DNA of 55,360 bases, taken from contig JAEDMJ010000007.1 of assembly GCA_016303065.1 (NCBI GenBank), positions 1-55,360 of the forward strand, given 5' to 3'. The stretch comes from Clostridiales bacterium. Lineage in GTDB: Bacteria > Bacillota > Clostridia > Oscillospirales > QAMX01. The notes beneath the pieces are model-generated. The model did not search any database and had not been told where the DNA came from. It was given only the letters and a program-made list of their open reading frames with translations. Made by a program: the position numbers and the translations under genes. This document shows, piece by piece, positions 8,297 through 15,683 of this stretch (its first letter is position 1; each line of letters begins with the position of its first letter).

Positions 8297-8322
8297 ATCA
8301 TATGAAGATGTGAACATATGAT
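8297..8322. promoter_or_regulatory. Candidate operator of the zinc repressor
   Basis: A perfect 8-bp inverted repeat, ATCATATG (8297-8304) and CATATGAT (8315-8322), with a 10-base spacer containing GTGAA. It lies 13 bases upstream of the repressor start codon and resembles ArsR/SmtB-family operators. Confidence 0.7.
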
Positions 8323-8364
8323 AGCACATTCAAACGTGTTTGTCAACGGGAAAACCGGTCGGAA

Positions 8365-8399
8365 AATAAAAAAACGCCGGAAGCGGTAAGCTTCCGGCG
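8365..8399 (-). terminator. Terminator of the ECF S-component gene
   Basis: CGCCGGAAGC (8375-8384) and GCTTCCGGCG (8390-8399) form a perfect 10-bp stem with a 5-base loop. In the minus direction it is followed by seven Ts. Confidence 0.88.
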
Positions 8400-8434
8400 C
8401 GGACGGGAAAATCAGATTTTGACGGGAGAACCGT

Positions 8435-8962
8435 TCACCATTTTTTGGTGAGCTTGTCATAGAGTTTGACAAGTCTGGCCTGCCAGCAGATAAGCATTCC
8501 GGCCACGGCGCCGACGACCGCCTGGAGGATCTGGTAGGGGAGTTTCAGGAGCGCGTATTCAGGAGTGCTGTAAATGAATGCGCGGCCCAGGGAATAGCCG
8601 ACGACCATGATGACGGCGCCGACGGCAACGCCGATACCGGAGGCCAGAACAGGTTTTTTCTTCAGTACGTGGTGGGAGAAGAGCGAAATGACAACCGCCT
8701 GAAGTCCGTGGGTCACCAGCGAGACGAACATGGGCGTCGGATAGAAGAGCGCGTCGCCGATAAACGCTCCGATGCCGCCGACGGCAAAAGCCGCGAACGG
8801 GTCGAGAAGAATTGCGGCGGTGCAGATTATCACGTCGTTGAGGTAGAGATGTCCGCCGGGGACGGGAAGGCCAAAGGAGCTCATCACGATATTAAGCGCC
8901 ATGAAAAGCGCGGTCACACAGAGCCAGCGTGTTGTTTTTCGGATTGTTGTTTTTGAATTCAT
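8435..8962 (-). CDS. ECF transporter substrate-binding (S) component
   Basis: 175 residues, almost entirely hydrophobic, with five or six membrane helices. The early segment with PGGHLYLNDVI, followed by the GGIGAFIGD stretch, is characteristic of ECF S components of the riboflavin-transporter-like group. Such proteins capture a vitamin outside the cell and use a shared EcfT/EcfA module encoded elsewhere; no such module is in this window. It is transcribed away from a MocR-type regulator, whose family often controls vitamin B6 genes, so pyridoxine or a related compound is a reasonable guess. The ligand is not provable from sequence. GAGGGG is about 8 bases before the ATG, and it has its own terminator. 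Confidence 0.85.
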   Translation of the reverse strand: MNSKTTIRKTTRWLCVTALFMALNIVMSSFGLPVPGGHLYLNDVIICTAAILLDPFAAFAVGGIGAFIGDALFYPTPMFVSLVTHGLQAVVISLFSHHVLKKKPVLASGIGVAVGAVIMVVGYSLGRAFIYSTPEYALLKLPYQILQAVVGAVAGMLICWQARLVKLYDKLTKKW

Positions 8963-9056
8963 TTTATTTCCCCTCTTTACAAATCTGTTTCAGAATATTA
9001 TAATTTAAATATGGAAGTATTGAAACTATCAGAACAAAGAAATTTGGTATGACCAG

Positions 9057-10169
9057 ATGAGATACACGATCGACAGGAAAAAAGACAAACCGGCGTATAT
9101 GCAGCTTTATTACCAGCTCCGCAAGGACATTGTCGGGGGAGCCTACCCGTACATGACAAAGCTTCCCTCAAAGCGGCTGATCTCCGAGGAGTCCGGGATA
9201 AGCGTTATCACCGTCGAGCACGCGTATGGGATACTCTGCGACGAGGGATATGTGGAGCCGCGGGAGAGAAGCGGGTATTTCGTTTCCTACAACGAAAAAT
9301 TCAGCGTTCCGGTTCCGGAAGAGACGCGAACGGAGCTTTCGGCCGTCCGCGGAGGGCGCGGCGCGGAGGCGGCTTTTCCGTTTTCCGTGATGGCCCGGGT
9401 GATGCGGCGGGTGCTCAGCGAGCGGGGGGAGAGCATACTCGTCAAATCCCCCAACGACGGGTGTCCGGAGCTGAGGCGTGCAATTGCGGCGTATCTTGTG
9501 AGAAGCCGGGGAATTCACGTTCTCCCGTCCCAGGTGATCATCGGGTCGGGGGCGGAGTATCTCTACGGCCTGACGGTCCGGCTTTTCGGCCGGGAGAGGG
9601 TGTTTGCGCTTGAAGACCCGTGCTATGAAATGATACCGAGGGTCTATGAAGCAAACGGCGTGCGGACGGACAGGCTTCGCCTCGGTTCCGAGGGAATAAA
9701 GAGTTCCGAGCTTGAACGCACGGAAGCGACGGTGCTGCACGTGACGCCTTTCTGCAGTTTTCCGAGCGGAATCACGGCTTCTGCTTCCAAGCGGCGGGAA
9801 TACATCAGGTGGGCTCAGGCCAGGGGCGCGTTCATTGTTGAGGACGACTTCGCCTCTGAATTCACGGTGTCGACAAAGGCCGAGGACACGCTTTTCTCCC
9901 TTGAGCCCTGCGGACACGTGGTTTATATGAATACCTTTTCGAAGACTGTTGCGCCTTCGCTCCGCGTCGGGTACATGGTGCTGCCGGAGTCGCTTCTGGT
10001 AAGATACCGTGAGTGCGCGGGTTTTTACTCCTGCACGGTGCCGATATTTGAGCAGTATGTTCTGGCAGAGCTTATTGACGGAGGGGATTTTGAAAGACAC
10101 ATCAACCGCGTGCGGCGCGGTCTCAGAAAGCTTTCTGCGGCAAAGGAACCGGAAAAACAGGAAAGATAA
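9057..10169 (+). CDS. MocR/PdxR-type regulator (GntR helix-turn-helix plus aminotransferase-like domain), C-terminally short
   Basis: 370 residues. A GntR winged helix (about 1-75, with LPSKRLISEESGIS) is joined to a fold-type I aminotransferase domain. The PLP-binding lysine is in NTFSKTVAPSLRVGYM (about 300), the partner Asp in VEDDFASEF (about 264), and the GSGAEYLYG cofactor segment near 163. Family members usually have about 450-500 residues; this one stops soon after HINRVRRGLRKL, losing most of the aminotransferase small domain. No lost frame is found downstream. It probably controls the divergent ECF gene. No Shine-Dalgarno is visible; a three-codon ORF (ATG at 9049) overlaps the start as ATGA. 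It may be an altered but functional regulator or a decaying gene. Confidence 0.85.
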   Translation: MRYTIDRKKDKPAYMQLYYQLRKDIVGGAYPYMTKLPSKRLISEESGISVITVEHAYGILCDEGYVEPRERSGYFVSYNEKFSVPVPEETRTELSAVRGGRGAEAAFPFSVMARVMRRVLSERGESILVKSPNDGCPELRRAIAAYLVRSRGIHVLPSQVIIGSGAEYLYGLTVRLFGRERVFALEDPCYEMIPRVYEANGVRTDRLRLGSEGIKSSELERTEATVLHVTPFCSFPSGITASASKRREYIRWAQARGAFIVEDDFASEFTVSTKAEDTLFSLEPCGHVVYMNTFSKTVAPSLRVGYMVLPESLLVRYRECAGFYSCTVPIFEQYVLAELIDGGDFERHINRVRRGLRKLSAAKEPEKQER

Positions 10170-10179
10170 TAAAAACGCA

Positions 10180-10208
10180 TTGAAAAATGCGCGAACGGAG
10201 TATATAAT
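10180..10208 (+). promoter_or_regulatory. Promoter for the M14 peptidase gene
   Basis: TTGAAA (10180-10185), a 17-bp spacer, then TATAAT (10203-10208), just before the RBS GAGGCGG and the ATG at 10240. Confidence 0.8.
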
Positions 10209-10239
10209 AGTAACAGAATAAAAGAAAGAGGCGGAACGT

Positions 10240-12618
10240 ATGCAAAGACGGTCTTTTCTCGGGCTTAAAACGGCGGCTGCCGTTTTTGTTCTTGCGGCTG
10301 TTTTTTCGGTGTTCCGCCTTTTTGTGCCTGCGGAAGCCGTCTCCGAAAAGCCCGTGGTTTCCGTCAAATGCGCCGTGTACGGGGCGGAGGTTGAATGGAC
10401 CGCCGTTTCGGGGGCGGACAAATACTGCGTGTACAGGCGGGCCGCCGGCGGGGAGTGGCACGAGATCGGATTGACGGCAAGGACGGTTTTTGCGGACCGG
10501 TCGGCAGAAAACGGGACGGAGTATTACTATTCGGTCAGAGCGTGCTTCGGAGCGGCTGAGGGAAGGATGTCTTCCGCGGCAAAGCTCTTTTGCCTTGAAG
10601 CGCCGAAGACGACGGTCAGGAATACTGCGGAAGGCATTCTGGTCAAGTGGGAAATAAATGAGTTTGCTTCCGGATACATCGTTTACAGAAACGGTGAGGA
10701 CGGGAAAACGGAGACGCTCGGTTCGACGGAGCTGGTTCGCTGGGTGGATGCTGCGGCGGAGCCGGGGGAGGAATACAGCTATTCCGTGCGCGCGGTCTCC
10801 GAAAAAAGCGAAAGCGCTTTGCGCCGGAGCAAAAATATAACCCGCCTGACTCCGGCGGAGGTATTTGCCGAAAACACCGGAGATGGGGTCGGGTTAAGCT
10901 GGTCCGCCGTGCCGGGCGCGGAGAGGTACTCTGTTTACCGGTTCGCCGAAGGGGAAGGGATGCTTCCTGCCGGGGAGACGGAGGAACTGAGCTTTACCGA
11001 CGCGGAAGCTCTGCCGGGAGCGGAGTACAGGTATTATGTGAGAGCCTGCTGCGGGGAATCGGAGGGAACGGTTTCGGAGCCGGCGGGCATCGTGCGGCTC
11101 GTTTCGCCGGTGATATCGGTAAATTCGGTTTCGGGAATGGCAGTGTGCTGGGACGAGGTCCCCGGAGCGGAAAAATACACCGTCTTCAGGGCCTTGAACG
11201 GCGAATGGGAGATTTTCGCAGAGACCGAAACCGCCGGATATATGGACCGGGCGGTTTATTCGGGCCGGGAATATTCCTATTGCGTGCAGGCGGATTCGGG
11301 ACAGTACTCAAGCGTACTCAGCAACGGGGCGGGGGCGAGATATCTCTCGGCAATAAAAGTCAGCGCAAAAAACTCGCCTGTGGGCATAAGTCTGAGCTGG
11401 AACTGCTGCGACGGCGCGGAAGGGTACAAAATCTGGCGTTCGGACAACGGCGGCGATTGGCTGCTTGCCGGAACGACCGGGAATACGGTTTTCTTTGACA
11501 GAAAAGCCGGAAGCGGGGACCTTTGCAGGTATAAGGTAACGGCTTTCACGGGGGACAGCGAAGGCAGCGGGATCGAAACGGAGATCGTAAGGCTCTCCGC
11601 TCCGAACCCGGAAGCCGAAGAGGTGATGGCCGGAGTCGGAGTGAGCTGGGAAGAAGTGCCCGGCGCGGAATATTACCGGGTTTTAAGGACGACTCAGGAA
11701 ACGGGATGGAGCTATATCGCGTCGGTGAAAACCCCCGGATACACCGATACGTCGGCGATCCTGAATCGGGACTATATTTATGCGGTGCAGGCCGTATCGG
11801 GAGGGTATTCCAGCGGAACGGTTGCAAAAACCGTATCGGAAAAGCCGGGGATACCGGAGAACCCGGGCTATGCTCCGGAGTGCTATGAAAAGATTGTATA
11901 CGGTACTTCCGGAATGGGACGGGAGCTCTGCGCATACCGGTACGGCAGCGGCGAAAACACTTTGATCATGACTTTCTGCGTCCACGGATACGAGGACGGA
12001 TTCTATGCCGACGGAAGGGCGCTTGTGTATACGGCTTTCCGGCTTATGGAGGAGCTCCCCTTCTGGGACACGGAGGAATGGAGCATATATGTGCTGCCCT
12101 GCTGCAACCCGGACGGTCTGATCGATGGGTACAGCGAAAACGGAGTGGGACGCTGTACGACGACGATGCTGGACTGGTCGGGAAATCTTGTGGTCGGGCT
12201 GGGCGTTGACATCAACCGCAGCTTTCCGGCGTACTGGACCGGTTTCTATTCGTCGAGGTACTACAACGGTCCAAAGCCGCTTTCCTGCCTCGAGGCGGCG
12301 GCTCTGGCAGAGTTCATGAAAGATAAAACCGGAAGCGGGGAAAATATATTTATCGACGTTCACGGCTGGACGACGCAGATAATCACGTCCAACGGGATGA
12401 ATTCGAAGCTTTTCCGGGCGTTTTCAAAATATTTTCCCAGAAACACATGGGCAAACGTCTATGGAAGCGAGGGATATATCACGGCCTATGCCGCGGCGCT
12501 CGGATATGACTCCTGTCTGTTTGAGTTCCCGGACAGGATCCGCAGCCTCAGGGGATATGTGGAAAGCGTCCACTGTGGAGATTTTGTGGAAGCTGTGAAA
12601 GAAATTGTGGAAAACTGA
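10240..12618 (+). CDS. Secreted M14-family zinc carboxypeptidase with six Fn3-like repeats
   Basis: 792 residues. A signal peptide or anchor (about 1-34) is followed by six tandem repeats of about 84 residues (about 36-540), each an Fn3-like sandwich with the pattern W-x-x-V-x-G-A-x-x-Y-x-V-Y-R and later E-Y-x-Y-x-V. The catalytic domain follows (about 545-792). Zinc ligands fit M14: His582 and Glu585 in HGYE, His708 in DVHGW. Asn659 and Arg660 in DINRSFP bind substrate, CNPDG is present, and Glu762 in FEFP is the general base. It should act outside the cell on peptides or peptidoglycan cross-links; the intact active site supports real activity. M14 enzymes of sporulating bacteria often cut muropeptides, but the substrate is inferred. 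It is monocistronic with a good promoter. Confidence 0.88.
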   Translation: MQRRSFLGLKTAAAVFVLAAVFSVFRLFVPAEAVSEKPVVSVKCAVYGAEVEWTAVSGADKYCVYRRAAGGEWHEIGLTARTVFADRSAENGTEYYYSVRACFGAAEGRMSSAAKLFCLEAPKTTVRNTAEGILVKWEINEFASGYIVYRNGEDGKTETLGSTELVRWVDAAAEPGEEYSYSVRAVSEKSESALRRSKNITRLTPAEVFAENTGDGVGLSWSAVPGAERYSVYRFAEGEGMLPAGETEELSFTDAEALPGAEYRYYVRACCGESEGTVSEPAGIVRLVSPVISVNSVSGMAVCWDEVPGAEKYTVFRALNGEWEIFAETETAGYMDRAVYSGREYSYCVQADSGQYSSVLSNGAGARYLSAIKVSAKNSPVGISLSWNCCDGAEGYKIWRSDNGGDWLLAGTTGNTVFFDRKAGSGDLCRYKVTAFTGDSEGSGIETEIVRLSAPNPEAEEVMAGVGVSWEEVPGAEYYRVLRTTQETGWSYIASVKTPGYTDTSAILNRDYIYAVQAVSGGYSSGTVAKTVSEKPGIPENPGYAPECYEKIVYGTSGMGRELCAYRYGSGENTLIMTFCVHGYEDGFYADGRALVYTAFRLMEELPFWDTEEWSIYVLPCCNPDGLIDGYSENGVGRCTTTMLDWSGNLVVGLGVDINRSFPAYWTGFYSSRYYNGPKPLSCLEAAALAEFMKDKTGSGENIFIDVHGWTTQIITSNGMNSKLFRAFSKYFPRNTWANVYGSEGYITAYAAALGYDSCLFEFPDRIRSLRGYVESVHCGDFVEAVKEIVEN

Positions 12619-12662
12619 GAAGAGCTTCCGGGAAAGGCGGACAAACATTTTGTGCTGTTTTT

Positions 12663-13775
12663 TCAGAGTTTTCCGCTGAAAAGATGTCCGCGCCCCCCTC
12701 CTTTTGCGCCGGATGCGCGAAGACGGTCGTTTTCGGACTTTAGGTCAAATGTGGAATCTTCGGAGGAGGCGAGAACATATCTTCCTTCGGAAGAGAGAAG
12801 CGCGTGGCAGCGTCCCAGGGAGACGAGAGCTTCCGCCGCGTCAATCAGGCTTTCGGGACCGAGGTCGATCTCGGCGCTGATTGCGCGTTCGCCGTTTTCC
12901 TCCGGAGCGCCGTCAAAAAGCCGGCGGGCAAGGACGGAGGCGAGACGTTTTTCCCTGTCGGAGAGCATCGCTTTCAGCCGCGCTGTTTCGGCGCGCTGTT
13001 TTTGAACGTGGGAAAGCACGTCGGAGGGCTGGGCGGAAAACAGCTTCGCTATGGCGGAGAGTTCTCTGTGTTCTGCGCAGAAGACGTCGAACGCCCTCTG
13101 ACCGCAGACGAAAAATACGCGGGTCCCGCCGCGGAGCTTTTCGGAGGCGCTTATCTTCAGAATGCCGACCTCTCCGGTGGAGCGCACGTGCGTGCCGCAG
13201 CAGGCGCAGAGATCGCAGCCCTCAACTTCGACGACGCGGAGCGGTTCGTCGGTTTCGGGGCGCTTCCTGAGGGGGAGCGATTCGAGCTCGTCCGGAGAGG
13301 GATAGGATATTTTGACCGGACGGTTGTCGCGGATTGCGGAATTTACGGCGCTCTCCAGCGCGGAAAGCTGCTCGGGCGAAAGCGGAATGTCAAAGTCTGC
13401 GGTGGATGCGTCGGCGCTCATGTGAAAGCCGACGTTTCTGGCGCCGAACATCGACTGGGCAAGGCCGGAGAGGATGTGCTCTCCGGTGTGAATATGTGAG
13501 TCGGAGAGGCGCTTTTGCCGGTCGACGGAAAGCTTTACCGTTCTGCCGGGCTCCGCCGGTGCGGCGGTAAGGTGGTATATGTTCCCGTTTTTTTCAAAAA
13601 CATTCAAAACGGGCGTTCCGTCCAGGGTTCCGGGGTCGGGCGTTTGTCCGCCTCCGCCGGGGAAAAAGTTCGTTTCTTCGCAGAGAACGGAAAAACCGCC
13701 CTCGGCGGGCTCACAGGAGATGACGCGGCTTTCCGCTTCGGTGAGCCGGAAGTCGTCGTAAAGCTTGCGTGTCAT
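12663..13775 (-). CDS. Alanyl-tRNA editing protein (AlaX-type, with DHHA1 domain)
   Basis: 370 residues from the ATG at 13775, chosen because GGAGG lies just before it; an earlier in-frame ATG lacks an RBS. The N-terminal region has the AlaRS-like FFPGGGGQ strand (about 37-44). The editing zinc site is His96 and His100 in HTGEHILSG, plus Cys and His in CDLCACCGTH (about 200). The C-terminal third is a DHHA1 domain. It hydrolyses mischarged Ser- or Gly-tRNA(Ala) in trans in the cytoplasm. It matches the longer AlaX-L class. It converges with the M14 gene and diverges from the sortase gene. Confidence 0.93.
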   Translation of the reverse strand: MTRKLYDDFRLTEAESRVISCEPAEGGFSVLCEETNFFPGGGGQTPDPGTLDGTPVLNVFEKNGNIYHLTAAPAEPGRTVKLSVDRQKRLSDSHIHTGEHILSGLAQSMFGARNVGFHMSADASTADFDIPLSPEQLSALESAVNSAIRDNRPVKISYPSPDELESLPLRKRPETDEPLRVVEVEGCDLCACCGTHVRSTGEVGILKISASEKLRGGTRVFFVCGQRAFDVFCAEHRELSAIAKLFSAQPSDVLSHVQKQRAETARLKAMLSDREKRLASVLARRLFDGAPEENGERAISAEIDLGPESLIDAAEALVSLGRCHALLSSEGRYVLASSEDSTFDLKSENDRLRASGAKGGGRGHLFSGKL

Positions 13776-13823
13776 TTGCCGCCTCCGAAATATCTGTGTT
13801 TTGGAAAGTGAAGAGTACATAGT

Positions 13824-13851
13824 ATTATAGCAGATGCCGTGAAAAAGTCAA
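13824..13851 (-). promoter_or_regulatory. Promoter for the alanyl-tRNA editing gene
   Basis: On the minus strand, TTGACT (plus 13846-13851), a 16-bp spacer, then TATAAT (plus 13824-13829). Confidence 0.7.
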
Positions 13852-13867
13852 AATTAATTTGTGTTTA

Positions 13868-13896
13868 TAGACTGCGGCGCTGCGATGTGATATAAT
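13868..13896 (+). promoter_or_regulatory. Promoter for the sortase gene
   Basis: TAGACT (13868-13873), a 17-bp spacer, then TATAAT (13891-13896), about 40 bases before the sortase start and divergent from the tRNA-editing promoter. Confidence 0.65.
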
Positions 13897-13936
13897 ATCC
13901 GGGAAAAATACTTTTGGACGGAGGTTGAGACGGGGT

Positions 13937-14866
13937 ATGAAGAGCAGAACAAAGTGGCGCAGTCCGGTGCTTATCGCGCTTTTCTGTGTTTTTGCCGCGG
14001 TATTTGTTTTTTCGGCCGTGATGCTGATCCGGTCTGTTATGGAATTCGTAAACGAGAACAGGGAGCATGAGTCCCTTGAAAACGAATTTTTGGTATTTGA
14101 TACATCATCGCATATCCAGACTTCCGGAACGGCTCCGGAAACGTCTTCGGATGTCACCGAAGCCACGACCGGAAAACACCACGCGATTGTTCCCGGGTGG
14201 GCAACGAATGCGTCCGGCGTGCTGACCGAGACCGCAGCGGAGACGAGCGGACCTGCGGAGCCTCCCGTGAACACGGAGACGCCGTCGGGAAATAAGCCGC
14301 TCTGGCCGGAGTTCAGCGTGAACTGGGAGATGCTCTCCGCAAGAAATCCGGACGTTATCGGGTGGATATGGATGTACGATTCGGACATCAGCTATCCCGT
14401 GCTTTTGGGAGACAGCAACGACGAATACCTTTACAGCACTATCGACGGTGCATACGCCAGATTCGGAAGCATCTTTGCGGATTACCGCGTCAACGGGGAC
14501 TTCACCTCGAGAAATACGATCATCTACGGACACAACGGAGGATACGGCGTTAAATTCGGGGGACTTATGAATTTCCGCTCCCAGAGCTACTATGAGGGGC
14601 ACAGGTATATCTGTATCCTGACTCCGTCGGGTCTTATGAAGTACTGCATATATTCGGCGTACGTGACGACGTCCTCCGGGATAGCCTATCAGACGTCCTT
14701 TGGCGGGGACGCGGATTTTGAGGCTTTTCTGAAAGAGACTGCGGCAGCGTCGGAGATAGTGACGGGGATCGTCCCGGGCACGTCAAACAGGATCCTTACG
14801 CTTTCCACGTGCACGAACGCGGCGGAAAACGAGCGACTGGTCGTACACGCGGTGCTGGAAAACTGA
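13937..14866 (+). CDS. Class B sortase
   Basis: 309 residues. A single N-terminal membrane helix (about 10-35) is followed by a Thr/Ser/Pro-rich linker (about 50-115) and a sortase domain. Catalytic residues are present: His199 in IIYGHNGG, Cys292 in TLSTC, and an Arg in NERLVVHA about ten residues later. The NPDVIGWIWMYDSDISYPVL segment is typical of class B enzymes. It cleaves a sorting signal and joins the protein to the cell wall or to a pilus. No clear substrate with an NPQTN, SPKTG or similar motif is encoded nearby. A TTG at 13925 is an alternative start, but GGAGG abuts it, so the ATG at 13937 is preferred. The HAD gene follows almost at once. Confidence 0.92.
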   Translation: MKSRTKWRSPVLIALFCVFAAVFVFSAVMLIRSVMEFVNENREHESLENEFLVFDTSSHIQTSGTAPETSSDVTEATTGKHHAIVPGWATNASGVLTETAAETSGPAEPPVNTETPSGNKPLWPEFSVNWEMLSARNPDVIGWIWMYDSDISYPVLLGDSNDEYLYSTIDGAYARFGSIFADYRVNGDFTSRNTIIYGHNGGYGVKFGGLMNFRSQSYYEGHRYICILTPSGLMKYCIYSAYVTTSSGIAYQTSFGGDADFEAFLKETAAASEIVTGIVPGTSNRILTLSTCTNAAENERLVVHAVLEN

Positions 14867-14878
14867 GTGCGGAAGAAA

Positions 14879-15565
14879 ATGGAAAAAAACAGATACAGAG
14901 CGATCTTTTTTGACGCCGACAGGACGCTTTTTGACTTTGATTCCGGGGAAGAGAACGCTCTGCGCACGCTTTTGGACGGGATCGGCGTTACCCTGGACGC
15001 GGAAATGCTCGAAGCTTACCGGAAGATAAACAGATTTCTCTGGAATGAGTTTGAACACGGGCGGATAGCGAAGAAGGATATTGCGCCAAGGCGATTCCGG
15101 AAATTTCTGTCCCTGATCGGGGCAGATCAGGATCCCTGCAAAACGGCGGAGAAATATATCGGCCTGCTTTCGGAGCAGCGGGCTTTGCTGCCGGGGGCAA
15201 GGGAGATCTGCGAATATCTCTCCGGAAAATACGCGATGTATATCGTGACAAACGGTATGGCGGAGCTCCAGCACAGAAGGTTTTCCAAAAGCGAGATCAT
15301 ACCGTTTTTTCGGGAGGTATTCATCTCTGAAAGTTTGGGTGCGGCGAAGCCGGACAGAGCGTTTTACGACGAAGCTCTGAAACGCGCGGGGGTCGGGCGG
15401 GAGGAGGTCCTCGCCGTCGGAGACAGCCCCTCTGCGGACATTCTCGGGGCGAACCGCGCCGGGATCGACGCGTGCTATTTTTCTCCGGACAGGCTCCCTC
15501 TTCCGGAGGGGCTGCACGCAAAGTACAGCATATCGACGCTCTCCGAGCTTGCGGACTTTCTGTAA
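14879..15565 (+). CDS. HAD-superfamily hydrolase, YjjG/nucleotidase-like
   Basis: 228 residues from the ATG; a GTG at 14867, directly after the sortase stop, is also possible. Motif I is FFDADRTLFDF (DxDxT) at the N-terminus, with the first Asp as nucleophile. Motif II is IVTNG, the lysine of motif III lies in GAAKPD, and motif IV is VGDSPSADI. The cap domain is helical, which fits the YjjG-like (C1-cap) group that dephosphorylates pyrimidine nucleotides or noncanonical nucleotides. The exact substrate is unsure. It is co-transcribed with the sortase and followed by a strong terminator. Confidence 0.88.
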   Translation: MEKNRYRAIFFDADRTLFDFDSGEENALRTLLDGIGVTLDAEMLEAYRKINRFLWNEFEHGRIAKKDIAPRRFRKFLSLIGADQDPCKTAEKYIGLLSEQRALLPGAREICEYLSGKYAMYIVTNGMAELQHRRFSKSEIIPFFREVFISESLGAAKPDRAFYDEALKRAGVGREEVLAVGDSPSADILGANRAGIDACYFSPDRLPLPEGLHAKYSISTLSELADFL

Positions 15566-15578
15566 CGAAAAAGCGTCT

Positions 15579-15618
15579 GCCCTGCGCGCTTTTTAAGCGC
15601 GCAGGGCTCTTTTTTTTC
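15579..15618 (+). terminator. Strong terminator after the HAD gene
   Basis: GCCCTGCGCGCTT (15579-15591) pairs perfectly with AAGCGCGCAGGGC (15595-15607), with a 3-base loop and a long T run after. Confidence 0.95.
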
Positions 15619-15629
15619 AACCCGAATCG

Positions 15630-15638
15630 TGGTATAAT
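15630..15638 (+). promoter_or_regulatory. Extended -10 promoter for the heterodimeric ABC exporter
   Basis: TGGTATAAT is an extended -10 element (TGn plus TATAAT at 15633-15638). The -35 position falls in the preceding terminator T run and is poor, which fits an extended -10 promoter. Confidence 0.6.
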
Positions 15639-15683
15639 TTAGGTTAGCATAAAATAACCGAAGTGGAGGCGGTGCTTGGCTGT

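Noticed and set aside
6920..8305. A 461-codon plus-strand ORF across the HMA and regulator genes
   Set aside because: It is antisense to three genes with strong motifs and has no recognisable product.
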